NCBI RefSeq assembly: GCF_000219875.1
Contig: NC_017167.1
Span: 2,503,361-2,567,360 of the forward strand
Reading direction: 5' to 3'
Source of the DNA: Alicyclobacillus acidocaldarius subsp. acidocaldarius Tc-4-1
GTDB taxonomy: Bacteria; Bacillota; Bacilli; Alicyclobacillales; Alicyclobacillaceae
Length of the DNA stretch: 64,000 bases
The position numbers and the translations under genes were made by a program. Shown in pieces: positions 36,301 to 45,363 of the stretch. Positions within the stretch are counted from its first letter, which is position 1; each line of letters begins with the position of its first letter. Under the pieces are notes generated by a model. That model ran no database searches and was not told the DNA's origin. It saw only the letters and a program-made list of their open reading frames with translations.

Positions 36301-37080
36301 TCAAAAGCTTTCAAATCCGCCCGTGAGAAGCGTCAGGCCGCCATCCACCCAGATGACCTGGCCGGTGACGAAGCGGCTGAGATCGCTCGCGAGGAAGACG
36401 GCGACGTCGGCCACCTCTTCTGGCGACGCGAGGCGGCCGAGCGGCGTGTGCGCCTCGACGTCGCGGCGGTAGGCGTCGTAGTGATCCGCCCCGTAGAAGC
36501 GGGCGGACTCCGTGTCGACAACGCCTGGGTTGATGGCGTTCACCGTGATGTTCTTCGGCGCGGTCTCGCGCGCGAGGTAGCGGGTGAGCGCCTCAAGCGC
36601 CGCCTTCGCCGTGCCGAGCGTGGCGTAATTGGGCAGCGTGAAGGTGCTGCCCATGCTCGACATGGTGATGATCCGGCCGCCGCCGCGCCGCTCCATCATG
36701 GGGATGACGCGCTGCGCCGCGAACACGGTGCTGTGAATTACCACGCGGTACGTCCGGTCGAGGTGGTAGTCCTTCAACTGCTCGATGGGCTTGAACGCCG
36801 ACGCGGCGGCGTTCGCGACGAAGATGTCGAGATCGCCGAACTCTCGCTCAATCTGGTCAAACGCCTGGTTCAGCTCGTCCTGGATCTCGAGCTCCGCCTT
36901 GACAACCATCGCCCGGCGGCCGAGGTCTCGAATCGCCTGCGCGGTGGCCTCGGCCTCCTCCGGCTGACGCCGGTAGTGGACCACCACGTCCGCGCCGTGC
37001 TTGGCCATCTGAATGGCGATGGCGCGGCCGATGCCGCGGCTCGATCCGGTGATGAATGCCCGCTTTCCTTCCAGTAACAA
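36301..37080 (-). CDS. FabL-type SDR, possible cyclohexenylcarbonyl reductase
   Basis: This 259-residue short-chain reductase has the nucleotide motif TGSSRGIGRAI and the active-site pair in NYATLGTAKAALEALTRYLA. The spacing Tyr-x6-Lys, rather than the usual x3, marks the FabL/ENR III class of enoyl reductases. TTG 37080 follows GGGGAGGCGACACG. In Streptomyces collinus the SDR ChcA reduces cyclohexenylcarbonyl-CoA, so this gene is the best candidate for that step here (inference). It lies between the flavin reductase and the ACP in one operon. Confidence 0.88.
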   Translation of the reverse strand: MLLEGKRAFITGSSRGIGRAIAIQMAKHGADVVVHYRRQPEEAEATAQAIRDLGRRAMVVKAELEIQDELNQAFDQIEREFGDLDIFVANAAASAFKPIEQLKDYHLDRTYRVVIHSTVFAAQRVIPMMERRGGGRIITMSSMGSTFTLPNYATLGTAKAALEALTRYLARETAPKNITVNAINPGVVDTESARFYGADHYDAYRRDVEAHTPLGRLASPEEVADVAVFLASDLSRFVTGQVIWVDGGLTLLTGGFESF

Positions 37081-37098
37081 ACGTGTCGCCTCCCCGGC

Positions 37099-39108
37099 TC
37101 ATCCAATCTCGTACGCGGCCGTCCAGGCCTCGCGAATGGCGCGCGCCGCGTTGATGTCGCGGCTGTCCCGCGCGCCGCCGACCACGTGCACGCGCACGCG
37201 CGGCGGGAGCTTCTCCGCCCAGGACGTGTCCTGGGACAGTTGCCCCGTGCAGAGCACCACCTGATCCGCGGGGACCACTTCCTCGTGGCCCTCGCGCGCA
37301 ATTCGCACGCCGTCTTGCGTGATTTCGAGCATCGCCACGTTCGGCACGACGTTCACGCCGAGCCGCTCCATCTCCTGGCGAACCACCCAGCGCGTGCTGC
37401 GGCCGATGCCGCGGCCGATGCGGTCGCTTCGCGCGAGCATGGTGATGGTGCGCTCAATGGGCTCTGGCACAGGGAGCCCCTGCTCCTCGAAGAACGCCAG
37501 CGCCTCGGGCGTCATGCGCCGCCTGGTGCCGAGGAACACGGCGACGTCACAGCCGATGCCGCCCGCGCCGAGGATGACGATGTTTTGGCCCGGCTGCACG
37601 CGGCCCATGAGCAGATCCTGGTACGACACCACGTGCGGCAGATCCTCGCCTGGGATGCCCGGCGCCTTCGGCTTCACGCCCACCGCGACGATCACGTCGT
37701 CAAACTCGGCGAGCTGGTCCAGGCTCGGCTCTGTCTGCATTGTAACAGTCACGCCCAGGCGTTCAAGCATGACCTCATAATACCGAATGGTCTCCAAAAA
37801 CTCGTCCTTGCCCGGGATGCGCGAGGCGAGGCGGAACTGCCCGCCGAGCTCCTTGTCCCGCTCGAACAGCGTGACCTCGTGCCCGCGCTCCGCGGCCGCG
37901 CGCGCCGCCTCAAGCCCGGCGGGCCCGCCGCCGACCACCGCCACGCGCCGCTTGACCTGCGCCTTGACGCGCGGGCGGAGCGCCTCGTAGCCCGCGCGCG
38001 GGTTGACGAGGCAGCTCACGACGCGGTACGGCTTCACGAGCGTGTGGTCCAGGCAGGACTGGTTGCAGGCGATGCACACGTTCAGGCCGTCGCGATCGCC
38101 CTCGAGGATCTTCTTCGCGAACTCGGCGTCCGCGAGCCACGGGCGCGCAGGGGCGATGAAGTCGAGGAAGCCGTCCGCCACAAGCTCGTTGGCCACCTCG
38201 GGCACGTTCAGGCGATTGGCGGCGAGCACGGGCACGGTGACGTGCTGGCGCACAAACGCGGCGACGCCGGCGAAACCGCCACGCGGGACCACCTGCTGCA
38301 CCGTGGGCACGGCGGCCTCGTGCCAGCCGATGCCGACGTTGAGCGCGTCCACCCCCGCCCGCTCGAGCGCCTGCGCGAATTGGAGGGTCTCCTCCGGCGT
38401 GGTGCTGCCAGGCATGCAGTCGAGCCCGGACATGCGGAAGATGATGGGGTACGCAGGCCCCACGGCGCGGCGCACCGCCTCCACCACTTCGAGGGGCAGC
38501 CGCATGCGGCGCTCGAAGTCGCCGCCGTACTCGTCGTTGCGGTGGTTCGTGAGGGGCGACAAGAACTGGTTGAGGAGATAGCCTTCCGACCCCATGATCT
38601 CGATGGCGTCAAAGCCTATCTCCTTCGCGGTCCGCGCCGCGTTCGCATAGCCCTCGATGGTACGGCGGATGTCCTCCAAGGTCATCTCGCGGGGCGTCTC
38701 GCGCGTGAGCCGAGACGGAAGCGGGCTCGGCGCCACCGCCTGCTGGCCAATCTCCTCCGAAAACGCATACCTGCCCGCGTGGTAGAGCTGAAGCGCGATG
38801 CGGCCGCCCACCTCGTGCACGGCTTTCGGCAGTTGCGCCAGCCGTTCCACGTGGCGCGGGTTCGTGAGCACAAACATGTGGCCGCCGCCCTCCGGCAGCA
38901 CGCACGCGCCGCCCGTGATGATGAGCGCCGCGCCGCCCAGCGCGCGCTCGCGGTAAAAGGCGCACAGGCGCGCCATCATCTCGTCGTCGTCGTGCTCGAG
39001 GCCCATGTGCATGGAGCCCATGAGAATGCGGTGCGGAAGCTCCAGTGAACCAATCTTCCCTGGCTGGGCCAGCGCTTCATAGCGCCGTTTCATCCATCTC
39101 TCTGGCAT
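37099..39108 (-). CDS. 2,4-dienoyl-CoA reductase-like flavin/Fe-S enzyme
   Basis: This 669-residue enzyme of the FadH/old-yellow-enzyme group has an FMN TIM barrel (residues 15-335), a 4Fe-4S site (Cys345, Cys348, Cys352 and Cys366 in CIACNQSC and SCLVNP) and FAD/NAD domains (VVGGGPAGLEAARAAAERGH, ILGAGGIGCDVAVFLG). ATG 39108 follows GAGGTGACATC. It reduces conjugated dienoyl thioesters, a step needed when shikimate-derived dienes are saturated; the ansatrienin cluster has a similar gene (AnsM). It is the first gene of the leftward operon. Confidence 0.9.
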   Translation of the reverse strand: MPERWMKRRYEALAQPGKIGSLELPHRILMGSMHMGLEHDDDEMMARLCAFYRERALGGAALIITGGACVLPEGGGHMFVLTNPRHVERLAQLPKAVHEVGGRIALQLYHAGRYAFSEEIGQQAVAPSPLPSRLTRETPREMTLEDIRRTIEGYANAARTAKEIGFDAIEIMGSEGYLLNQFLSPLTNHRNDEYGGDFERRMRLPLEVVEAVRRAVGPAYPIIFRMSGLDCMPGSTTPEETLQFAQALERAGVDALNVGIGWHEAAVPTVQQVVPRGGFAGVAAFVRQHVTVPVLAANRLNVPEVANELVADGFLDFIAPARPWLADAEFAKKILEGDRDGLNVCIACNQSCLDHTLVKPYRVVSCLVNPRAGYEALRPRVKAQVKRRVAVVGGGPAGLEAARAAAERGHEVTLFERDKELGGQFRLASRIPGKDEFLETIRYYEVMLERLGVTVTMQTEPSLDQLAEFDDVIVAVGVKPKAPGIPGEDLPHVVSYQDLLMGRVQPGQNIVILGAGGIGCDVAVFLGTRRRMTPEALAFFEEQGLPVPEPIERTITMLARSDRIGRGIGRSTRWVVRQEMERLGVNVVPNVAMLEITQDGVRIAREGHEEVVPADQVVLCTGQLSQDTSWAEKLPPRVRVHVVGGARDSRDINAARAIREAWTAAYEIG

Positions 39109-39160
39109 GATGTCACCTCGTCCCGGCCGCGCACGTCCCGCGCGGCACGCATGTTTTCGC

Positions 39161-39238
39161 ACCTGGTCTTATAAGCTGATATTAACACCTGGTATTGAAT
39201 CCGTCGACCGAGCAGTGATAGAATGCTTATCACCAGGT
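39161..39238. promoter_or_regulatory. divergent control region with three FapR-like boxes
   Basis: Three near-palindromes with core ACCTGGT or its complement lie at 39161-39167, 39187-39193 and 39232-39238. The contexts TTAACACCTGGTATTGAAT and TTATCACCAGGTACGAAT resemble the Bacillus FapR box (TTAGTACC...TACTAA, from memory). The rightward promoter is TTGAAT (39195-39200), 18 bases, TAGAAT (39219-39224), so box 2 abuts the -35 and box 3 sits at the start of transcription. Box 1 lies toward the leftward operon. Confidence 0.55.
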
Positions 39239-39268
39239 ACGAATTTTGTGCGGAAAGGGGCGGCGCCC

Positions 39269-40873
39269 GTGAGCGCTCCTTTGTTCTTGGATCAGTTCGA
39301 AACCACCCTGCGCGACCATCCGGAGCAGATGGCCGTCATCGATCTCTCCGGCGACGAGCCTGTCATGCTCACCTACGCAAAGCTCGAACGGCTTGCGGCG
39401 CGCATCGCGGCGCGCCTGCTTCAGCTCGACGTGAAGCCCGGCGAGGCCGTGGCGTATCAGCTTCCGAGCGGCTGGCCGTTTGTGGCGCTGACGCTCGCCA
39501 TCTGGAAGGTGGGCGCCACGCCGTGCCCCATCCTGCCCCAGCTTCGCGAGCGCGAGGTGGCCTTCATCCTGAACTCGTCCGAGAGCCGCGTCTTCATCGC
39601 GCCGGACGCGTTCCGCCGCTTCGACTACCGGCCGTTGGTCGAGAGCGTCCTGAAGGAAGCGCCGCGCGTCGAACACACGCTCATCCTGCCGATGGCCCCG
39701 TACGCCCCGCTTTCGTCCGATCTCGGCGGACTCCTCGCTTCCGAGGCAGACGCCGAAGCGGCGAAGGAGGCGCTTTCGGCGAGAAGGCCTGGGCCGGACA
39801 GCCACTCGCAGCTTCTATACACATCCGGCACCACCGGCGAACCGAAGGGCGTGCTGCACACGCACCGGACGCTTTCCGAGGCGCTTCTCATCCACACGCG
39901 CACGCTCGGGCTCACGTCGAAGGACCGGATTTGGGTGCCCTCCCCGACCGCTCACCAGACAGGATTTCTCTACGGAATGCTCGTTTCCTTCTATATCGGG
40001 GCCCCGGGAATTTATCACGCCATCTGGGACGTGGACAAGGCGCGCGCGGCCATCGAGGAGTTTGGCGCGACGTTCGTCCAGGCCGCCATGCCGTTTCTCT
40101 CCGACATCACCCGCGCGGACAGGCCGCCTAAGGGGCTTCGGCTCTTCATCGCCACCGGCGCCGCCATCCCGCGCCAGCTCGCGCAGGAGGCGCGCGAAAA
40201 GCTTCAGTGCGCTGTCGTCGGCGCATGGGGGTCCACCGAATCGTGCCTCGTCACCGTCGGCCGGCCGTCGGATCCGCCGGAAAAGCTGTGGGGCACAGAC
40301 GGGCGCGTGCTCGACGGCATGCAGATCCGCGTAGTGGACGAAGAGGGCCGCGAGCTCCCGCCCGGCACCGAAGGCAACTTCCAGGTGAAGACGCCCGCCA
40401 TGTTCGTCACCTACCTCCACCATCCCGAGTGGTACGAGGCGGCCATGACGCCGGACGGCTTTTTTGACACGGGCGATCTCGCCGTGATCGACGAGGACGG
40501 GTATCTGCGCATCACGGGGCGGAAGAAGGACGTGGTGAACCGCGGCGGCGAGAAGATCCCGGTGGTGGAGATTGAAGACCTCCTGTACCAGCACCCGGAC
40601 ATCGCCGACGCGGCCGTGGTGGCCATGCCGGACGAGCGGCTCGGCGAGCGCGCCTGCGCCTACGTGGTGCTGAAACCGGGCGCCAAGCGGCTGGAACTGT
40701 GCGACATCACGGATTTCCTCGGCGAGCGCGGCATGGCGAAAATCTACTGGCCGGAGCGGCTCGAGATCATCGACGAGATGCCGCGGACGGCGAGCGGCAA
40801 GATCCAGAAGTACGTGCTGCGCCAGGACATCCAGCGGAAGCTGGAGCGCGAGCGCGCCGAGAAGACGGGCTGA
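39269..40873 (+). CDS. AMP-dependent acyl-CoA ligase, copy 2
   Basis: This 534-residue ANL enzyme has the P-loop TSGTTGEPKG (185-194), the adenylate motif WGSTES, TGDLAVIDEDGYLRITGRKK and the terminal lysine motif RTASGKIQKYVLRQ. It resembles cyclohexanecarboxylate-CoA and short-chain acyl-CoA ligases. GTG 39269 follows AAAGGGGCGG. It leads the rightward operon with acyl-CoA dehydrogenase 2 and DAHP synthase. AnsL of the cyclohexylcarbonyl cluster is the proposed parallel. Confidence 0.88.
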   Translation: MSAPLFLDQFETTLRDHPEQMAVIDLSGDEPVMLTYAKLERLAARIAARLLQLDVKPGEAVAYQLPSGWPFVALTLAIWKVGATPCPILPQLREREVAFILNSSESRVFIAPDAFRRFDYRPLVESVLKEAPRVEHTLILPMAPYAPLSSDLGGLLASEADAEAAKEALSARRPGPDSHSQLLYTSGTTGEPKGVLHTHRTLSEALLIHTRTLGLTSKDRIWVPSPTAHQTGFLYGMLVSFYIGAPGIYHAIWDVDKARAAIEEFGATFVQAAMPFLSDITRADRPPKGLRLFIATGAAIPRQLAQEAREKLQCAVVGAWGSTESCLVTVGRPSDPPEKLWGTDGRVLDGMQIRVVDEEGRELPPGTEGNFQVKTPAMFVTYLHHPEWYEAAMTPDGFFDTGDLAVIDEDGYLRITGRKKDVVNRGGEKIPVVEIEDLLYQHPDIADAAVVAMPDERLGERACAYVVLKPGAKRLELCDITDFLGERGMAKIYWPERLEIIDEMPRTASGKIQKYVLRQDIQRKLERERAEKTG

Positions 40874-40888
40874 CGGAGGAAGGTGGCC

Positions 40889-42049
40889 ATGATGCGGACG
40901 CTTTACGAGTGGCGGAAGGACGTCGACGCTTACGTGGCGGGCCCGGCCAGGGCTTGGTCCGAGCAGATTGAAGCCACGGGCACGGTGCCGGAAGCCCTGT
41001 GGCGAGAGCTTCGCGACGCCGGCTACCTGCGGCTCGCCGCCCCGCCCCATCTCGGCGGGCACGGGCTCAGCTTCACGGATTATTTGGATCTCTTGCGCCG
41101 CTTCGCGCACACGCACGGTTCCATCCGGGTCATCGTGCATGTGGCGAACAGCCTGTGGCGATCGCTCGCGCAGAAGGCGACGCCGGATCAGGTGGAGCGG
41201 TTTGTGAAGCCGTTTGTCGCGGGCGACATCCGCGTGACCTTCACGCTGACGGAGCCGAATTCGGGCTCCGGCGCAGACCTCAAGACGACAGCCCGGCGCG
41301 AGGGCGACGCGTACGTCCTGAACGGCGAGAAGTGGATGATCATCTTCAGCGACGTGGCGGACTACTTTTTGCTCTTCTGCCGGCTGGAGGGGACGTCGGG
41401 CGGCGACGGGACACTCGCGCTCCTCGTCCCGCGCGACGCGCCGGGCCTCACGATTGAATTCATGGCGCCGGCCATGGGCATCGCGGGCACGGCGCACGGG
41501 CACCTTCGCCTGCGCGACTGTCGCGTCCCCGTCGCCAACCGGCTCGGCGAGGAGGGCGACGGCCTGGAGGTGGCGTTCCGCGGGTTTCTCGATCCGTCCC
41601 GCACCGCCATTGGCATGACCTGCGTCGGCGCGGCGGAGCGAGCGCTTGAGCTCGCGGCCCAGCACGCCCTCCGGCGCGTCACCTTCGGCCAGCCGCTCGC
41701 CAAGCGCCAGATCATCCAGATGTGGCTCGCTGAGATGGCGACGGACATCGAGGCGGCGCGCCAGCTCGTCCTCCACACGGCGCGGCGGTTCGACGAAGGC
41801 CATCCCATCACCGTGGAGGCGGCGATGGCGAAGATGTTCGCCACGGAGATGCTGCAGCGCGTGACGGACAAGGCGCTGCAGATCCACGGCGGCCCGGGCT
41901 ACTTCAAGTCGAGCGAGATCGAGCGGATCTACCGGGACGCGAGGATGCAGCGGTTTGAGGAAGGTACGTCGGAGATTCAGAAGATGGTCATTGCGCGCGA
42001 CGTGATCGACAAGGCCAAGCGGGCCTCGGAAGGGAGCGAGCGGAGATGA
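40889..42049 (+). CDS. acyl-CoA dehydrogenase, copy 2
   Basis: This 386-residue FAD enzyme has [51 protein letters not shown] and [20 protein letters not shown] with FEEGTSEIQ. Start ATG 40889 lies behind GGAGGAAGG. It lies 15 bases after the ligase and its stop overlaps the DAHP synthase start. It differs clearly in sequence from copy 1, so the two probably act at different ring positions or intermediates. Confidence 0.9.
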   Translation: MMRTLYEWRKDVDAYVAGPARAWSEQIEATGTVPEALWRELRDAGYLRLAAPPHLGGHGLSFTDYLDLLRRFAHTHGSIRVIVHVANSLWRSLAQKATPDQVERFVKPFVAGDIRVTFTLTEPNSGSGADLKTTARREGDAYVLNGEKWMIIFSDVADYFLLFCRLEGTSGGDGTLALLVPRDAPGLTIEFMAPAMGIAGTAHGHLRLRDCRVPVANRLGEEGDGLEVAFRGFLDPSRTAIGMTCVGAAERALELAAQHALRRVTFGQPLAKRQIIQMWLAEMATDIEAARQLVLHTARRFDEGHPITVEAAMAKMFATEMLQRVTDKALQIHGGPGYFKSSEIERIYRDARMQRFEEGTSEIQKMVIARDVIDKAKRASEGSERR

Positions 42050-43077
42050 TGGTGATTCGCCACGGGAAGGTGGATTTGAAGCAGGCGTTGGAGAAGGCGG
42101 GCCTGGACGCGTGGGTTCGCGCCCTCTACCCGGCAGGCCCAGGCGTGAGCGTGCTCGCGGCGAAGGAGCCGGGTCTCGCCGAGCGCGTGGCGCGGGTGGT
42201 TGGCGTCACCGAAGTGCGCGAAGTATCGCGGCCATATGCCCTTGCGAGCCGCGAGTACAAGCCGGAAGACACCGTCGTCGAAGTCCGCGGCCACCGCATC
42301 GGCGCGGGCGGCGTGACCATCATGGCCGGGCCGTGCTCGGTGGAGTCGCTTGAGAACATCGTCGATGTCGCGAAGGCCGTGAAGCGCCTCGGCGGGCACG
42401 TGCTGCGCGGCGGCGCCTTCAAGCCGCGGTCGAGCCCCTACTCGTTCCAGGGCCACGGCGAAGAGGGCCTGAAGATGATGGCCGCGGCGCGCGAGATGAC
42501 CGGCCTGCCCATCGTCTCCGAGGTCATGGAACCCGGTCTCGTCGATCTCGTCGCGGAATACGTGGACATTCTGCAGATTGGCGCGCGCAACATGCAGAAC
42601 TACCCGCTGCTGCGCGAAGCCGGGCGATCCGGCAAGCCCGTGCTCCTGAAGCGCGGCCTCTCTGCGACGATTGAAGAATGGCTGATGGCGGCCGAGTACA
42701 TCCTGGCGCAGGGCAACCCGAACGTGATTTTGTGCGAACGCGGCATCCGCACGTACGAGACGGCCACGCGCAACACGCTCGATTTGAACGCCATCCCGGT
42801 GGTCAAGTCGCTCTCTCACCTGCCCGTGCTCGTCGATCCGTCCCACGGCGTCGGCAAGCGCGCGTTTGTGCGCCCCATGGCCCGCGCCGGCGTGGCGGCC
42901 GGAGCGGACGGCGTCATTGTGGAGATTCACCCAGTGCCGGACCAAGCGATGTCCGACGCGGCGCAGACCATCGACTATGAGGAGTTCGGCCGCATGGTGC
43001 AAGAAGTGAACCGCGTGGCGCTGGCGCTGGCGGGATCGAACGAGGGCGCGAGCGCGCGGGAGATGGTGGGAGTGTGA
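42046..43077 (+). CDS. aroF: DAHP synthase (type I-beta)
   Basis: First enzyme of the shikimate pathway: erythrose 4-phosphate and PEP to DAHP. The 343-residue protein has an N-terminal ferredoxin-like regulatory domain (residues 1-80) as in Thermotoga, then the barrel with [43 protein letters not shown] and [10 protein letters not shown]. The start overlaps the acyl-CoA dehydrogenase stop. Placing the shikimate entry enzyme in an acyl-ligase/dehydrogenase operon is unusual. It is the strongest hint that the cluster consumes shikimate. Confidence 0.95.
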   Translation: MMVIRHGKVDLKQALEKAGLDAWVRALYPAGPGVSVLAAKEPGLAERVARVVGVTEVREVSRPYALASREYKPEDTVVEVRGHRIGAGGVTIMAGPCSVESLENIVDVAKAVKRLGGHVLRGGAFKPRSSPYSFQGHGEEGLKMMAAAREMTGLPIVSEVMEPGLVDLVAEYVDILQIGARNMQNYPLLREAGRSGKPVLLKRGLSATIEEWLMAAEYILAQGNPNVILCERGIRTYETATRNTLDLNAIPVVKSLSHLPVLVDPSHGVGKRAFVRPMARAGVAAGADGVIVEIHPVPDQAMSDAAQTIDYEEFGRMVQEVNRVALALAGSNEGASAREMVGV

Positions 43078-43088
43078 GGGAAGCCCCT

Positions 43089-44405
43089 TCACGCTCCCGT
43101 GGCGCCCGAGGCCGTCCCACTTGCCTGCAATGTGGTCATCGCTCCCATCGCGGCTTCGACCGCGCCGATTCCCTGAGTTGACACCGGATGTGGCGAACTG
43201 TTCACGAGAAACTGAATGGTTCCGAAGTTGTCCACAGAGAAACCGTTCACCCCTGGCGACACCTGCAACAAGCCGATTGTCTGACCTTGCCCCACGGTGA
43301 GCGTGGCGCCCGAAGCCTGCACTCTAACGAGAGGAAGGGAAGCTTCGGCGTTCAGGACGCCATCGTCAGCTCGGATCTCCGCAGACTCATAGGCGCTTCC
43401 CGCGAGCACGACCGCTGATGTCGCAAAGTCGTCCACCTCGAGCACAGACGATTTGGAACTCGCGACTTGAACACCGCCCACGCCAGGCAACACGTCGAGA
43501 ACGCCGACAGCTCCGCCGCTGAGTTGGATGGACACGGGCCCCTCGCTATCGACGTCGATGCGAGGTGACGCGATGTCCGTAAGTTGGATGGGTGCACCCG
43601 AACTCGCCAGGATGACCAGCTTGCCATCGATGCTGACGTGATCGAGCGAGACAGAGCCGTTAGGAGACGGTGCGACAAATACGTCTCCGTCCACCTGCAG
43701 ATTCCGGAGCACGATGTTCGCTCCGCTGACCAATAGGTCCGACCGCAGTTCCTCGACACCCTGGGATGGGCCAAGCGGCTCGCTCGTTTGGAGAGGCGGG
43801 ATCCACGTCCACACCCGCGAGGCGATGTCCCACGTGTTCTGCACGCCGACATCTGCGAGCAGTTGCGAAACCTGAGACAGCGGCAAAAAGGCCGTGTCGA
43901 CGCCGTTCCATCCCGAAGTCAGATCCACGCCGGGAACGACGTTGAGCCTGGTGACCAGGCTCCCATCCACCTCCACCGCCCCAATCCCGGTTCCGACGGG
44001 GAACCCCCACGTGTCCGCGCGCGATGTGGGTGTCTGTATCGCCCAGGTGAATGGAGTCGCATTCCAGGTGGAACGAAAGCCGATGGAATCCAACGCCTTT
44101 TGCAGAATGTCGAGCGGGACGTACACCTCACCCGAGTCCAACGAACCCGTGACCCAGAGATCCATCGGGATGGAGGCCGTTCCAATGCGCAGCGCCGCTA
44201 CCGCAAGAAACGCGTCGCCTCCGGAAGGCGGCGAGGCCATTCGATAGAGAGTACGCCCGGGTAGCACGAAACTCGCGCGCGCCGCCCCGACCGACGGCAA
44301 GCGATGTATGACCTGCGCTTCGAGCTTTGGCGCCGCCATCCAAGTGAAAAGGCAGCCCAACAACACAGCGGCCGTGATTCGCTCAACATGACGTGATGCT
44401 CGCAT
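43089..44405 (-). CDS. secreted stalk-domain protein
   Basis: This 438-residue exported protein (signal peptide about 1-30, ITAAVLLGCLFTWMAAPKLEA) carries two copper-amine-oxidase-N-like repeats: YVPLDILQKALDSIGFRSTW (about residue 95) and AFLPLSQVSQLLADVGVQNTW (about 175). A long beta-solenoid-like half with many short Val/Leu strands follows (VSLDHVSIDGKLVILASSG), as in surface or adhesin-type proteins. ATG 44405 follows GAGGGGGGAG. It is convergent with the DAHP synthase gene. Function is unknown; cell-wall attachment or extracellular binding is likely. Confidence 0.7.
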   Translation of the reverse strand: MRASRHVERITAAVLLGCLFTWMAAPKLEAQVIHRLPSVGAARASFVLPGRTLYRMASPPSGGDAFLAVAALRIGTASIPMDLWVTGSLDSGEVYVPLDILQKALDSIGFRSTWNATPFTWAIQTPTSRADTWGFPVGTGIGAVEVDGSLVTRLNVVPGVDLTSGWNGVDTAFLPLSQVSQLLADVGVQNTWDIASRVWTWIPPLQTSEPLGPSQGVEELRSDLLVSGANIVLRNLQVDGDVFVAPSPNGSVSLDHVSIDGKLVILASSGAPIQLTDIASPRIDVDSEGPVSIQLSGGAVGVLDVLPGVGGVQVASSKSSVLEVDDFATSAVVLAGSAYESAEIRADDGVLNAEASLPLVRVQASGATLTVGQGQTIGLLQVSPGVNGFSVDNFGTIQFLVNSSPHPVSTQGIGAVEAAMGAMTTLQASGTASGATGA

Positions 44406-44569
44406 CCCCCGCGCTCCCCCTCGCCTCTGACGGTTCTGAGAAGGCATTTCTCCTCGCGCCGCGCTCAATCCTTCTGGTCCTCCACATTGGGGAAGCGTAT
44501 TTTGCGAGTGGCAGCGGATCCGTGTCAGTCCGAGCCTTTGTACGCCATGGCAGCCCCACTACGCCGCCG

Positions 44570-44908
44570 CTACGGCCGTATCGTCACCGGCGTTCCTAAC
44601 GGCACCGTGTGGGCGAGCCAGGTGACGTCCTCGTTGTACATGCGGATGCACCCGTGCGAGACGAGCTTGCCGATGCTCGACGGATTGTTCGTGCCGTGAA
44701 TGCCGTAGTGCGGCTTGGACAGGCCCATCCAGTACGCGCCGAAGTGCCCGCCGGGATTCGGTTCCTTGTTGACAATGGTGTACTGCCCGATGGGCGTCCG
44801 GGTCACCATCTCGCCGATCCCGACTGGAAACGCGCGGATCACCTTCCCCGCTTCGAGCAGATATAAGCGCCTGTCGGAAAGATCGACGATGATTTCGTAC
44901 TTCGCCAC
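44570..44908 (-). CDS. L,D-transpeptidase (YkuD domain)
   Basis: This 112-residue protein consists of the YkuD catalytic domain alone: strand text [20 protein letters not shown], then [15 protein letters not shown] and the active site [11 protein letters not shown] with the catalytic Cys. It crosslinks peptidoglycan or forms spore-cortex bonds. GTG 44908 has no ribosome binding site. The LysM domain and signal sequence usual in Bacillus YkuD are missing, and a foreign open fragment starts just upstream. It may therefore be a 5'-truncated gene. Confidence 0.75.
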   Translation of the reverse strand: MAKYEIIVDLSDRRLYLLEAGKVIRAFPVGIGEMVTRTPIGQYTIVNKEPNPGGHFGAYWMGLSKPHYGIHGTNNPSSIGKLVSHGCIRMYNEDVTWLAHTVPLGTPVTIRP

Positions 44909-44947
44909 GGAGCGCGGACATTCACATACGGCCGAACGCCTACGTGA

Positions 44948-45097
44948 AAGTGGTGGCTCTCCGGCAACTTGCGCGAGCCCGTCATCCTCGTGGGCGCCGC
45001 ACCGAACGGGTTGTTCTACCAGCAGACCGTCACCTTGAAGCCGGGCCACACCGTCGTGCTGCAAGCCGGATCGTATGCAAAGACATTCCGAAGCTGA
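44948..45097 (+). pseudogene. C-terminal fragment of a lost exported protein
   Basis: A 49-residue plus-strand frame ([20 protein letters not shown] to [11 protein letters not shown]) reads like a genuine beta-rich protein end but has an in-frame stop (44945) and no start. The text just upstream in another frame ([10 protein letters not shown]) may continue it. It suggests a remnant joined to the transpeptidase gene's 5' side. From 45098 to 45363 no gene is seen; AGGGATCCCATCCCT near 45203 is palindromic, and a weak promoter region lies near 45160. Confidence 0.4.
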
Positions 45098-45363
45098 TGA
45101 AGTGAACGGGGGCCCCGGCGCCCGGCCTTGCCCCGCGCCGGAAGCAACAAGCCTTTCTTTACGAACTCAAATATATGTGTTAAACTAAGGATAATAGGAA
45201 TAGGGATCCCATCCCTGTCTTCCCCTTGGTTCCTGCATCATCCCACCCGATTCAGACCCTGATTGCAAAACCATCTCCGACGTATTCATCGCACTGGATT
45301 CCGGTGACCGTCTGGCTCATCGCCTATCGCGCATGAACTTCGATTTCTCAAAAGGAGGCAAAA

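Noticed and set aside
37186-39048. 620-codon plus-strand frame antisense to the dienoyl-reductase gene
   Set aside because: Arg/His/Ala-rich shadow frame with no recognisable domain.
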